Source of the DNA: Alphaproteobacteria bacterium
GTDB taxonomy: Bacteria; Pseudomonadota; Alphaproteobacteria; JAJFFI01
Length of the DNA: 38,251 bases
Assembly: GCA_030066595.1 (NCBI GenBank)
Contig: JASJBI010000026.1
Coordinates: forward strand, 62,693-100,943
Direction of reading: 5' to 3'
The position numbers were made by a program, and so were the translations under genes. Below the pieces are notes generated by a model. That model was not told where the DNA came from. It made no database searches and worked only from the letters and a program-made list of their open reading frames with translations. Within the stretch, counting starts at the first letter, position 1; each line of letters starts with the position of its first letter. Positions 15,658 to 23,485 of the stretch are shown one piece after another.

Positions 15658-17343
15658 ATGAACGAAACCGCCACCGCTTTGTCCTCCGCCGAGGGGCTCA
15701 TGATCCCCGACCTGCTCGCCACCTGCGGCCAGGCGCTGGAGGCGGCGGATGCCTATCGGGCTGCAGCACAGCGGGCGGTGACCGCACTGATCGCGCCGGC
15801 GGGCAAAGTGGACGGTGCCCGGCTCGAGGCGGAGCAGTTCGCGGCCCATGGCTACGCCTGGACCACCACCTATGTCGAGGCGCTGCGCCAGGCGCTCGGC
15901 TGGGCCCAGAGGCTAGACGCGGCCGGCACGCTGAGCGAGCTGGACTCGCTCATCCTGCAGGCGGGCTTCGGCGAATATCTCTCGCAGCTCTGGGGCGGCA
16001 TCGCGCTCAGCCAGGGCGAGATCCTGCGTCCCGCCGACATGGGCGTGTCCGACGAGGACGTGCACGCCCTCTACACGCCGGCGGTCAGGACGCTCACCGA
16101 ACGCGGCAACAGCAACGCCGTGCGCATGCGCATCGCCGAACTGATGACCGACGGACAGTTCGGTGCGCAGGGCCTCGACGACGAGACCCTCGAGCTGGTG
16201 CGCGATCAGTTCCGCCGCTTCGCCGAGGAGGAGGTCAAGCCCGACGCCCATGGCTGGCATCTCCGGGACGAGCTGATCCCCTTGTCGGTGGTCGAGCATC
16301 TCGCCGAGCTGGGCGTCTTCGGGCTGACCGTGCCCGAGGACTGGGGCGGGCTCGGCATGGGCAAGATGGCCATGTGCGTGGTCACCGAGGAGCTCTCGCG
16401 CGCCTATATCGGCGTGGGCTCGCTGGGCACCCGGTCCGAGATCGCCGCCGAGCTCATCCGTCTGGGCGGCACCGAGGCGCAGAAACAGCACTGGCTGCCC
16501 AAGATCGCCTCGGGCGAGATCCTGCCGACCGCCGTCTTCACCGAGCCCAATGTGGGCTCCGATCTCGGCAGCCTGCGCACCCGCGCGGTCAAGGACGGCG
16601 ACGTCTACCGGGTGACCGGCAACAAGACCTGGATCACCCATGCGGCGCGCACCGACATGATGACCTTGCTGGCGCGCACCGATCCCGACGAGCCCGGCTA
16701 CCGGGGGCTCTCCATGTTCCTCGCGGACAAACCCCGGGGCACGGACGACGATCCGTTTCCGGCCGAGGGAATGACCGGCGGCGAGATCGAGGTGCTCGGC
16801 TATCGCGGCATGAAGGAATACGAACTCGGCTTCGATGGCTTCGAGGTCAAGGCCGAGAACCTCTTGGGCGAGGTCGAGGGCGAGGGCTTCAAGCAGCTCA
16901 TGGCGACCTTCGAATCCGCCCGCATCCAGACTGCGGCGCGCGCCGTGGGCGTGGCCCAGAACGCCATGGAGCTGGGCCTGGGCTACGCGATGGACCGCAA
17001 CCAGTTCGGCAAGCCGATCGTCAAATTCCCGCGTGTCGCCGGCAAGCTCGCCTGGATGGCTGTCGAGACCATGCTCGCCCGCCAGCTCACCTATTTCGCC
17101 GCCCGGGAGAAGGACTCGGACCGTCGCTGCGACATCGAGGCGGGCATGGCCAAGCTCCTGGCGGCGCGGGTCGCCTGGGCGAATGCCGACAACGCGGTGC
17201 AGATCCACGGCGGCAACGGCTATGCCCAGGAGTACGAGATCAGCCGCGTCTTGTGCGACGCCCGCATCCTCAACATCTTCGAGGGCGCGGCCGAGATCCA
17301 GGCCCAGGTCATCGCCCGCGGCCTGATCGAACGGCGGAACTGA
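15658..17343 (+). CDS. mcd: (2S)-Methylsuccinyl-CoA dehydrogenase
   Basis: A 561-residue FAD enzyme that oxidises (2S)-methylsuccinyl-CoA to mesaconyl-CoA and passes electrons to ETF. The first 170 residues or so form the N-terminal extension typical of Mcd and absent from ordinary acyl-CoA dehydrogenases. Then comes the acyl-CoA dehydrogenase core: FGLTVPEDWGGLG, TEPNVGSDLGSLRTRA, NKTWITHAARTDMMTLLART, QIHGGNGYAQEYEISRV and FEGAAEIQ near the end (Glu542 at the usual catalytic-base region). It is downstream of ccr in the same direction. The combination of length, extension and neighbours makes the call firm. Two later in-frame ATGs exist, but the first gives the family's length. Confidence 0.94.
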   Translation: MNETATALSSAEGLMIPDLLATCGQALEAADAYRAAAQRAVTALIAPAGKVDGARLEAEQFAAHGYAWTTTYVEALRQALGWAQRLDAAGTLSELDSLILQAGFGEYLSQLWGGIALSQGEILRPADMGVSDEDVHALYTPAVRTLTERGNSNAVRMRIAELMTDGQFGAQGLDDETLELVRDQFRRFAEEEVKPDAHGWHLRDELIPLSVVEHLAELGVFGLTVPEDWGGLGMGKMAMCVVTEELSRAYIGVGSLGTRSEIAAELIRLGGTEAQKQHWLPKIASGEILPTAVFTEPNVGSDLGSLRTRAVKDGDVYRVTGNKTWITHAARTDMMTLLARTDPDEPGYRGLSMFLADKPRGTDDDPFPAEGMTGGEIEVLGYRGMKEYELGFDGFEVKAENLLGEVEGEGFKQLMATFESARIQTAARAVGVAQNAMELGLGYAMDRNQFGKPIVKFPRVAGKLAWMAVETMLARQLTYFAAREKDSDRRCDIEAGMAKLLAARVAWANADNAVQIHGGNGYAQEYEISRVLCDARILNIFEGAAEIQAQVIARGLIERRN

Positions 17344-17650
17344 CGTCACCCTGAGGGGAGCGCCCGGCCCTGCGCGACCAGCGGGTCGCTCGCTGCCCGG
17401 GATGCCTTCGACGTTCGGATCGTTACCCGACCAAGCCAGGCAAGAAGGCCGGACCGGGCGAAACCGGTCACATTTTACTCGAATTTATCTAATGTATTTC
17501 AATAGCTTAATGCGCCGGATCAACCAATTGTTCAGGATACTCGTTGTCTAATGGCCCATGAGAAAGCTCATGATGAAGTCGAGATCGCCGTCGCATGGTC
17601 AAGGCTCCGATTGGGCTGGCATCGCAGTAGGGGAGCCGGAGCCGGCGCGC
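17344..17650. other. Gap after mcd, with an AT-rich stretch before the response regulator
   Basis: About 300 bases. A 6-bp GCGACC/GGTCGC hairpin (17374-17389) follows mcd but has no T-run. Positions 17470-17515 are clearly AT-rich and likely carry the promoter of the next gene. An in-frame ATG at 17558 would extend the response regulator by 31 residues, but it has no ribosome site and that stretch looks non-coding. Confidence 0.45.
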
Positions 17651-18583
17651 ATGCGTTTCGAGAAGGTCGATGTCTTGTTGCTGGAGCCCAATCCCGTGCT
17701 GCGACGGGCGATCCGGGATTCCCTGGCCGTGATGGGCATCCGCAATATCACGGCAGTCAGCACGGTGCCCGACCTGGAATGGGGCCTGCAGAAGCTGACC
17801 CCCGACCTTGTGATCTCCGATGCCGTGGCGGCCGAAAACGCGCCGATGGAGCTGACCCGCGCCGTGCGGCATGGCTACCTCGGCGAGAACCCGTTCGTTT
17901 CCATCATGACCACGGCCGAGGGGCCGACGCTGGACCTGGTCAAGGCTGCGATCAACTCCGGAACCGACGGCCTCATTCGCAAGCCGTTCTGTATGCAGGA
18001 GGTGATCGATCGGATTCAGACGGTGGCCCTGTTTCGCAAACCGTTCGTCGTGACCCGGGACTACATCGGCCCCTGCCGGCGTCTCGCCCAGCGGGAGGAG
18101 AACTCCCATCCGCGCATCGACGCGCCGAACACGCTGAAATACAAGGTCGAGGGCACCTACGACCGCGATCAGGTCCGCTGGCAGATCATCGCGGCGAGGA
18201 ACGAGGTCGACGAACAAAAGGCGTCCTATGACGCGATTACCATCGGCACTCTGGTTTCCCAGATCGCAGCCGCGGTGCGCCAGCAAGCGCAGCGCTTTCC
18301 ACTGAGCGCACGATTGACCCAGCTGCACGAGGCCGCCCAGGACATCACCCGGCGCCTCTCCAATGTCGGCGAATCCGATCTCACCGCGCTGTGCAGCTCG
18401 CTCTTGACGGTGATCGACAAGATCCGGGGCGACTTGTCCCGGCGCGACCCCCAGGACATCGAGCTGCTCGAGAACCTGGCCCACGCCATCCAGATGGCTT
18501 ACCAGTCGGACTCCCGCATGGCCAACTATGCGGTCAATATCTCGACCGCGATCAAGGGCTCGCGCCGCTACAAGACCGCCTAG
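17651..18583 (+). CDS. Response regulator receiver protein with a novel-looking C-terminal half
   Basis: A 310-residue protein counted from the ATG preceded by GGAG; starts at 17558 and 17573 are also in frame. Residues 5-125 are a receiver domain: Asp57 in LVISDA is the likely phosphoacceptor and Lys111 in IRKPF the conserved lysine. The acidic pocket is reduced (Glu12 in LLLEPN instead of two acids). After it comes FVVTRDYIGPCRRL, a segment I associate with alphaproteobacterial receiver proteins without a DNA-binding domain. The C-terminal 150 residues are helical and charged with no recognised enzyme or HTH. It may act by protein-protein contact. No histidine kinase is adjacent. Confidence 0.78.
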   Translation: MRFEKVDVLLLEPNPVLRRAIRDSLAVMGIRNITAVSTVPDLEWGLQKLTPDLVISDAVAAENAPMELTRAVRHGYLGENPFVSIMTTAEGPTLDLVKAAINSGTDGLIRKPFCMQEVIDRIQTVALFRKPFVVTRDYIGPCRRLAQREENSHPRIDAPNTLKYKVEGTYDRDQVRWQIIAARNEVDEQKASYDAITIGTLVSQIAAAVRQQAQRFPLSARLTQLHEAAQDITRRLSNVGESDLTALCSSLLTVIDKIRGDLSRRDPQDIELLENLAHAIQMAYQSDSRMANYAVNISTAIKGSRRYKTA

Positions 18584-18653
18584 GGCGGCCCCACTTCCAA
18601 GCTTTTCGTCGCGCCCGCGCCAACGCATTCGTGTATGGCCTCGGTCGGCTTTG

Positions 18654-18670
18654 TGCGGCAGGATGCCGCA
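18654..18670 (+). other. Perfect 7-bp hairpin upstream of the MIase-like gene
   Basis: TGCGGCA, a GGA loop and TGCCGCA, 37 nt before the ATG of the next gene and about 70 nt after the previous stop. No T-run follows, so it would be part of the 5' leader or an mRNA boundary. The function is unknown. Confidence 0.3.
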
Positions 18671-18707
18671 ACCGTCGCGCAAGGCGGGCCGAAGGGGGAA
18701 GAAGACC

Positions 18708-18998
18708 ATGAAGATCATTGTCATCGCCACGCGGACCGCAAAGGCGACCCGGGATGCGGTCGCACCCCATCTGGACGAGGAGGCGCGGACCGCGCTCTCG
18801 CTCATGGCCGACGATTTCGTGCGCGAGATCTACAGCCGGGCGGACGGCCAAGGCGCCATCCTGGTGCTGGAGGCGGCGGACGAGGCCGAGGCCCGCGAAC
18901 GGCTGAGCATCTTGCCCTTCGCCCGCATGGGCTTTCTCGATCTGACGGTGATCCCGGTATCGCCCTATCGCGGAATCGTTCAGGCAGCCAAAGGGTAG
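18708..18998 (+). CDS. Small MIase/YCII-like alpha+beta-barrel protein
   Basis: A 96-residue soluble protein with a GGGGGAAGAAG ribosome region before its ATG. The pattern is one ferredoxin-like unit: beta strand MKIIVIAT, a helix through HLDEEARTALSLM, strand GAILVLEA, a helix EAEARERLSILPFARMG and strand LDLTVIPVSPY. This resembles muconolactone isomerase and YCII-type dimeric alpha+beta barrels. No catalytic residues can be assigned with confidence. It precedes the twin-TM protein and the cobalamin adenosyltransferase gene in the same direction. Confidence 0.65.
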   Translation: MKIIVIATRTAKATRDAVAPHLDEEARTALSLMADDFVREIYSRADGQGAILVLEAADEAEARERLSILPFARMGFLDLTVIPVSPYRGIVQAAKG

Positions 18999-19045
18999 CG
19001 TTTTCCGTTTGGGCGTGGCCGGTCCCCAGGTTTATACCTGCGCCC

Positions 19046-19237
19046 ATGGACGGGACGGCCAACATCCTACTGATCGTCGTGCTGGGCGCGGTTCTGGCCG
19101 TGCTGGTGGTGGGTGTCGCGGCCATGCTGAAGGGTGGAGAGTTCAACCGCAAGTACGGCAACAAGCTGATGCGCATGCGGGTCCTGCTGCAGGGGGCCGC
19201 GTTGCTGGTTCTGGCGCTGTTGTTCTTCGCTGGCTGA
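19046..19237 (+). CDS. Twin-transmembrane protein, HIG1-domain type
   Basis: A 63-residue membrane protein of two hydrophobic helices (residues about 7-28 and 45-62) joined by a basic loop GGEFNRKYGNKLMRMRV. The pattern matches the small twin-transmembrane/HIG1 proteins often found next to the cobalamin adenosyltransferase gene in Alphaproteobacteria. Mitochondrial HIG1 relatives associate with respiratory complexes; the bacterial role is unproven. The stop is 14 nt before the adenosyltransferase ATG, so they are probably co-transcribed. The start lacks a strong ribosome site. Confidence 0.8.
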   Translation: MDGTANILLIVVLGAVLAVLVVGVAAMLKGGEFNRKYGNKLMRMRVLLQGAALLVLALLFFAG

Positions 19238-19251
19238 GGGGACAGGGGCGC

Positions 19252-19815
19252 ATGGTCAAGCTCGACAAGATCTATACCCGGGGCGGCGACACGGGCGAGA
19301 CGTCGCTGGGCGACGGAAACCGCGTCGCCAAGCATGACCGGCGCGTCGCCGCCTACGGCACGGTCGACGAAGCCAACGCCGTCATTGGGCTGGCCCGGCT
19401 GCACACCGAGGGGCAGGTTGACGAGATACTGGGCCGTGTCCAGAACGACCTGTTCGATCTCGGCGCCGATCTGTGCACGCCAGAGGTGGAAGACCCCAAA
19501 TACCCGCCGCTGCGCATCGCCGCCGCGCAGGTGGAACGGCTCGAGGCCGAAATCGACCGGCTCAATGCAGACATCCCGCCGCTCAGTTCGTTCATCCTGC
19601 CCGGCGGATCGCAGGCCTCGGCCTGGCTGCACCTGGCGCGGACCGTGGCGCGTCGGGCCGAACGGTTGATCACCGACTTGGCGGCGGGCGAGACGGTCAA
19701 TCCGCACGCCATTCAGTACATCAACCGGCTGTCGGACCATCTCTTCGTGCTGGCGCGGCACCTGAACGGCAAGGGGACGGAGGACGTGCTCTGGGTGCCG
19801 GGAGCCAATCGCTAG
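19252..19815 (+). CDS. pduO: Cob(I)alamin / cob(I)yrinic acid adenosyltransferase, PduO type
   Basis: A 187-residue five-helix ATP:corrinoid adenosyltransferase that makes the adenosyl form of B12, the cofactor of ethylmalonyl-CoA and methylmalonyl-CoA mutases. The ATP-binding N-terminus YTRGGDTGETSLGDG (residues 8-22), AYGTVDEANAVIG, FILPGGSQASAWLHLARTVARRAER and the late YINRLSDHLFVLAR are all diagnostic of PduO-type enzymes. A GAGGGGAC ribosome region precedes the ATG. Its location among ecm, ccr, mcd and etf genes fits cofactor supply to Ecm. Confidence 0.95.
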   Translation: MVKLDKIYTRGGDTGETSLGDGNRVAKHDRRVAAYGTVDEANAVIGLARLHTEGQVDEILGRVQNDLFDLGADLCTPEVEDPKYPPLRIAAAQVERLEAEIDRLNADIPPLSSFILPGGSQASAWLHLARTVARRAERLITDLAAGETVNPHAIQYINRLSDHLFVLARHLNGKGTEDVLWVPGANR

Positions 19816-19912
19816 CGGGTTTTCAATGGGGCCGCGCCGGGACGCCGAATCGGCCGTTCTTGCGCTCAAATCCGCGCCGCTCATCCGGGCAGGAGTGGCG
19901 CTCGGCGCGGCG

Positions 19913-19941
19913 TTGACATGAAAATGTCACAGCCCTATGTT
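19913..19941 (+). promoter_or_regulatory. Strong promoter before etfB with an embedded palindrome
   Basis: A perfect -35 TTGACA (19913-19918), a 17-base spacer and TATGTT (19936-19941, 4/6 of the -10 consensus). A perfect inverted repeat TGACAT-GAAA-ATGTCA (19914-19929) overlaps the -35 and the spacer, where a repressor would block polymerase. It is about 105 nt upstream of the etfB ATG. Confidence 0.6.
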
Positions 19942-20047
19942 GCAACGCGAAAAGAGGCCGGTGGTGTGCTATCGGCTTGGTCGTCTGCCTTGACCCGGGA
20001 CAATGGAGTCCGGGCATGGCAGGCGCTGTCGTATCCTAAGGTGCCCG

Positions 20048-20797
20048 ATGAAAGTCCTCATCCCCATCAAGCGGGTCATCGATGCCAACGTGAAGGTCCG
20101 CGTGCGCGGTGACGGATCCGGCGTCGAGACCCAGAACGTCAAGATGGCCATGAACCCGTTCTGCGAGATCGCCGTCGAGGAGGCGGTGCGGCTCAAGGAA
20201 GCCGGACTCGCCGAAGAGCTGATCGTCATCTCCTGCGGTGTGACCCAGTGCCAGGAAACCTTGCGCACGGGATTGGCCATGGGGGCGGACAGGGGCATCT
20301 TGGTGGAGACCGACGCGGAGCTGGAGCCACTGGCGGTCGCCAAGCTGCTCAAGGCGGTCGTCGACAAGGAATCTCCGGACCTGATAATCCTCGGCAAGCA
20401 GTCGGTCGATGGGGACAACAATCAGACGGGGCAGATGCTGGCCGCGCTTCTGGGATGGCCGCAGGGTACTTTCATCTCGAAGATCGAGATCAAGGACAGC
20501 GGGTCGGCGATCACCCGCGAGGTCGACGGCGGGCTGGAAATGCTCGAGATCAAGCTGCCCGCCGTGGTGACCGTGGATTTGCGCTTGAACGAGCCGCGCT
20601 ATGCCTCTCTGCCTAACATCATGAAGGCCAAAAAGAAGCCGATCGAGACGATCTCGCCCGACGCGCTCGGAGTCGATGTGGCGCCCCGTGTTGAAATTCT
20701 CGAAGTGACCGAACCGCCCTCGCGTCAGGCCGGGATCAAGGTCGAGAGCGTTGGCGAGCTGGTGGACAAACTCCGCAACGAAGCGAAGGTGATCTGA
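20048..20797 (+). CDS. etfB: Electron transfer flavoprotein beta subunit
   Basis: A 249-residue small ETF subunit that binds AMP and, with EtfA, carries electrons from acyl-CoA dehydrogenases to ETF:quinone oxidoreductase. Diagnostic parts are the start [53 protein letters not shown] (the family's beta-subunit signature), and [22 protein letters not shown]. It overlaps etfA by one base (TGATG), a normal etfBA arrangement. Mcd about 2.7 kb upstream is an obvious electron donor. Confidence 0.97.
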   Translation: MKVLIPIKRVIDANVKVRVRGDGSGVETQNVKMAMNPFCEIAVEEAVRLKEAGLAEELIVISCGVTQCQETLRTGLAMGADRGILVETDAELEPLAVAKLLKAVVDKESPDLIILGKQSVDGDNNQTGQMLAALLGWPQGTFISKIEIKDSGSAITREVDGGLEMLEIKLPAVVTVDLRLNEPRYASLPNIMKAKKKPIETISPDALGVDVAPRVEILEVTEPPSRQAGIKVESVGELVDKLRNEAKVI

Positions 20798-21732
20798 TGA
20801 GCGTCCTGGTCATCGCCGAGCACGACAATGCGTCGGTCCGTCCGGCGACTCTGAACGTCGTGGCGGCCGCCACCGCGATCGGCGGCGAGGTGCATGTCCT
20901 GGTCGCGGGATCCGACTGTAGTCAGGCGGCGCAGGCGGCTGCGGGCATCGTGGGCCTGTCGCGCGTGTTGCATGCGGATGCGCCGCATCTGGATCATGGC
21001 TTGGCGGAAAACCTCGCCCCGGTGGTTGCCGGCCTGGCGAAGGACTATGGCCATGTCCTGGCCGCGGCCTCGACCTTCGGCAAGAACCTGATGCCGCGGG
21101 TCGCGGCGCTGCTCGACGTGCAGCAGATCTCCGATATCAGCAGCGTGGAATCGGACGACACCTTTGTCAGACCCATCTATGCCGGCAACGCGCTCGCCAA
21201 AGTCCGCTGCAAGGACGCCATCAAGGTGATCACGGTGCGCACCACGGCTTTCGATCCGGTGGCCGCGGAGGGCGGCTCGGCCGAGGTGGTGGACGTTGAT
21301 ACCGGTGCGGACGCCGGGCTGTCGAACTTTGTCGGCCAGGAACTCTCGAAGTCGGAACGCCCGGAGCTGACCACCGCTGGGATCGTGGTCTCCGGCGGGC
21401 GGGGTATGCAGAGCGGCGAGAACTTCGCCATGCTTGAGGCGATTGCGGACAAGCTGGGCGCCGCGGTCGGCGCGTCGCGTGCGGCGGTCGACGCGGGCTT
21501 CGTGCCCAACGACTATCAGGTGGGCCAGACCGGCAAGATCGTCGCGCCGGAGCTGTACGTCGCGGTCGGGATCTCGGGCGCGATCCAGCATTTGGCCGGC
21601 ATGAAGGACAGCAAGGTGATCGTCGCGATCAACAAGGACGAGGAGGCGCCCATCTTCCAAGTCGCCGATTACGGCCTGGTCGCCGATCTCTTCAAGGCCC
21701 TGCCGGAGCTCGACGCGGAACTCGAAAAATAG
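20797..21732 (+). CDS. etfA: Electron transfer flavoprotein alpha subunit
   Basis: A 311-residue FAD-binding ETF subunit. The ATG shares its A with the etfB stop. The N-terminal half has [14 protein letters not shown] and [20 protein letters not shown]; the C-terminal FAD domain has [54 protein letters not shown] and [22 protein letters not shown], which are textbook EtfA motifs. With EtfB it forms the heterodimer that collects electrons from acyl-CoA dehydrogenases such as Mcd. No terminator is seen before the next gene 43 nt downstream. Confidence 0.97.
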   Translation: MSVLVIAEHDNASVRPATLNVVAAATAIGGEVHVLVAGSDCSQAAQAAAGIVGLSRVLHADAPHLDHGLAENLAPVVAGLAKDYGHVLAAASTFGKNLMPRVAALLDVQQISDISSVESDDTFVRPIYAGNALAKVRCKDAIKVITVRTTAFDPVAAEGGSAEVVDVDTGADAGLSNFVGQELSKSERPELTTAGIVVSGGRGMQSGENFAMLEAIADKLGAAVGASRAAVDAGFVPNDYQVGQTGKIVAPELYVAVGISGAIQHLAGMKDSKVIVAINKDEEAPIFQVADYGLVADLFKALPELDAELEK

Positions 21733-21775
21733 CCACACTGCGGCGCTGGACGGCCGCACCCCCGGGACAAGGAAC

Positions 21776-22648
21776 ATGATTGAAAAAGTCGGAGTGATCG
21801 GAGCGGGGCAGATGGGCAACGGCATCGCCCATGTCTGCGCCCTTGCGGGCATGGAGATACGCCTGCAGGACATCGACGATCACCAGCTGGACAGCGCGGT
21901 TACCGCGATCGCCCACAATATGAGCCGCCAGGTCAAGCGCGGATTGATCAGCGATGACGACAAGCTGGCCGCGCTCGACCGGATCAAGACGGGCAAGGAC
22001 TACTCGATATTCGGCGACGTGGACATCGTCATCGAGGCGGCCAGCGAGAACGAGGGCGTCAAGCGCGAGATCTTCAAGAATGTCTGCGACGTCCTGCCGG
22101 ACGACGCCATCATCGCGTCAAACACGTCGTCGATCTCGATTACCCGCCTGGCCTCGGTGACCGATCGGCCGCAGCGCTTCATCGGCATGCATTTCATGAA
22201 CCCCGTGCCGATGATGAAGCTGATCGAGGTGATCCGCGGTCTGGCGACGGATGACGAGACCTACAAGGCGGTGTGCAACCTGGCCGAGCGGCTCGGCAAG
22301 ACCGTGGCCATGGCCGAGGATTTCCCGGCCTTCATCGTCAACCGGATCCTGTTGCCGATGATCAACGAGGCGGTCTACACGCTGTACGAGGGCGTCGGCT
22401 CGGTCGAATCGATCGATACGGCGATGCGCCTGGGCGCCAATCACCCGATGGGGCCGTTGGAGCTGGCCGATTTCATCGGTCTCGACGTCTGCCTCTCCGT
22501 CATGCAGGTGCTGTACGAAGGGTTGGCCGACAGCAAGTATCGGCCCTGTCCGCTGCTGGTGAAGTATGTCGAGGCCGGTTGGGTCGGTCGCAAGGCCAAG
22601 CGAGGCTTCTACGACTACAGCGGCGAAAAGCCTGTGGCGACCCGCTGA
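21776..22648 (+). CDS. hbd: 3-Hydroxybutyryl-CoA dehydrogenase
   Basis: A 290-residue NAD(P)-dependent dehydrogenase that interconverts 3-hydroxybutyryl-CoA and acetoacetyl-CoA. The Rossmann loop is GAGQMG (9-14). SNTSS (115-119) and HFMNPVPMMKLIEVI (with catalytic His139) mark the active site, and the C-terminal dimer domain has FIVNRILLPMINEAV and GANHPMGPLELADFIGLDVCL. The length equals single-domain Hbd enzymes. Its position 43 nt after etfA suggests an etfBA-hbd unit. It could feed the ethylmalonyl-CoA pathway from PHB or acetyl-CoA condensation; PaaH-type activity is also possible. Confidence 0.93.
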   Translation: MIEKVGVIGAGQMGNGIAHVCALAGMEIRLQDIDDHQLDSAVTAIAHNMSRQVKRGLISDDDKLAALDRIKTGKDYSIFGDVDIVIEAASENEGVKREIFKNVCDVLPDDAIIASNTSSISITRLASVTDRPQRFIGMHFMNPVPMMKLIEVIRGLATDDETYKAVCNLAERLGKTVAMAEDFPAFIVNRILLPMINEAVYTLYEGVGSVESIDTAMRLGANHPMGPLELADFIGLDVCLSVMQVLYEGLADSKYRPCPLLVKYVEAGWVGRKAKRGFYDYSGEKPVATR

Positions 22649-22667
22649 GCGCGCCGGGTCCGAACCT

Positions 22668-23423
22668 CTAAGTCGCCAAGAAGCTCCTCTCCGCGCCGTC
22701 CAGCACGAGACAGGTCAGCACGTCCGAGGTGAAGGCGCCCGTGTCGATGCCGATGCGGTTGTCCTGCACGTCCGGCTCCCAGCTTATGCTGTGGCCGTGC
22801 ACCACGACGGCGCCGTGGTCGGTCCGTGAATTCAGGAAGGTGTCGCGAATCCACATAAGGTCGTGCTCGTCCTGTCGGGCGAGCGGCAGCCCGGGCCGGA
22901 TGCCGGCATGCACGAAGAGATAGTCGCCTTCGCGATGATGCAGCGCCAGGCTCCGATAGAAGCGGAGATGGCTCTCCGGCAATGCCCGTTGAAGGCTGAT
23001 CCTTACGTCCTCCAGGAAAGCGAGGTCGGCGGGATCGCCGCGCAGCTCGATGCCATAGCTTCGGAGCGTTTGCAGGCCGCCGTTCCAGAACCAGTTCGGT
23101 CCCTTGTTCGGCCGCTCGAGGAACTTGAGCAGATAGTCCTCGTGGTTCCCCTTGAGGTAGACCGTCTCGAAGCCCGGCAGCGGCTCACGGATCAGGGACT
23201 CCACGACCTGCCGCGAGTCCGGACCTCGGTCGATGTAATCGCCCAGATAGACCAGGACCCTGCGCCCGGCCGAGCGCCCCTCTGCGTCCTTCAGGATGCG
23301 GGCGTGCAAGGCGTTCAGCAGATCGAAGCGGCCGTGCACGTCGCCGATCGCATAGACGCGGGCATTCTCCGGAATCCGGGCCATCGCGGCGCCGGCCTGT
23401 TGTTCTGGACTGTGTGCGGTCAT
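22668..23423 (-). CDS. Metallophosphoesterase, serine/threonine protein phosphatase-like
   Basis: A 251-residue calcineurin-like phosphoesterase. The metal-binding motifs are complete: GDVHG (27-31), GDYIDRG (61-67), GNHE (92-95), then VHAG and HGH in the C-terminal half. The layout resembles lambda-phosphatase/PrpA-type protein phosphatases and ApaH-like enzymes. It probably removes phosphate from a phosphoprotein or nucleotide; the substrate is open. It is convergent with hbd (19-nt gap) and downstream of the degenerate HD-GYP gene on the same strand. An alternative start at MARIPENARVYAIG is possible. Confidence 0.9.
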   Translation of the reverse strand: MTAHSPEQQAGAAMARIPENARVYAIGDVHGRFDLLNALHARILKDAEGRSAGRRVLVYLGDYIDRGPDSRQVVESLIREPLPGFETVYLKGNHEDYLLKFLERPNKGPNWFWNGGLQTLRSYGIELRGDPADLAFLEDVRISLQRALPESHLRFYRSLALHHREGDYLFVHAGIRPGLPLARQDEHDLMWIRDTFLNSRTDHGAVVVHGHSISWEPDVQDNRIGIDTGAFTSDVLTCLVLDGAERSFLAT

Positions 23424-23485
23424 CGCCGCCTTACATAAGCGGCCGGACCCGGATTGCCAAAGGATTCGGAAAGGGGCGGCGTGGC

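Noticed and set aside
17558..17650. N-terminal extension of the response regulator from the upstream ATG
   Set aside because: No ribosome site and poor coding character; the internal ATG has GGAG and starts at the receiver domain.
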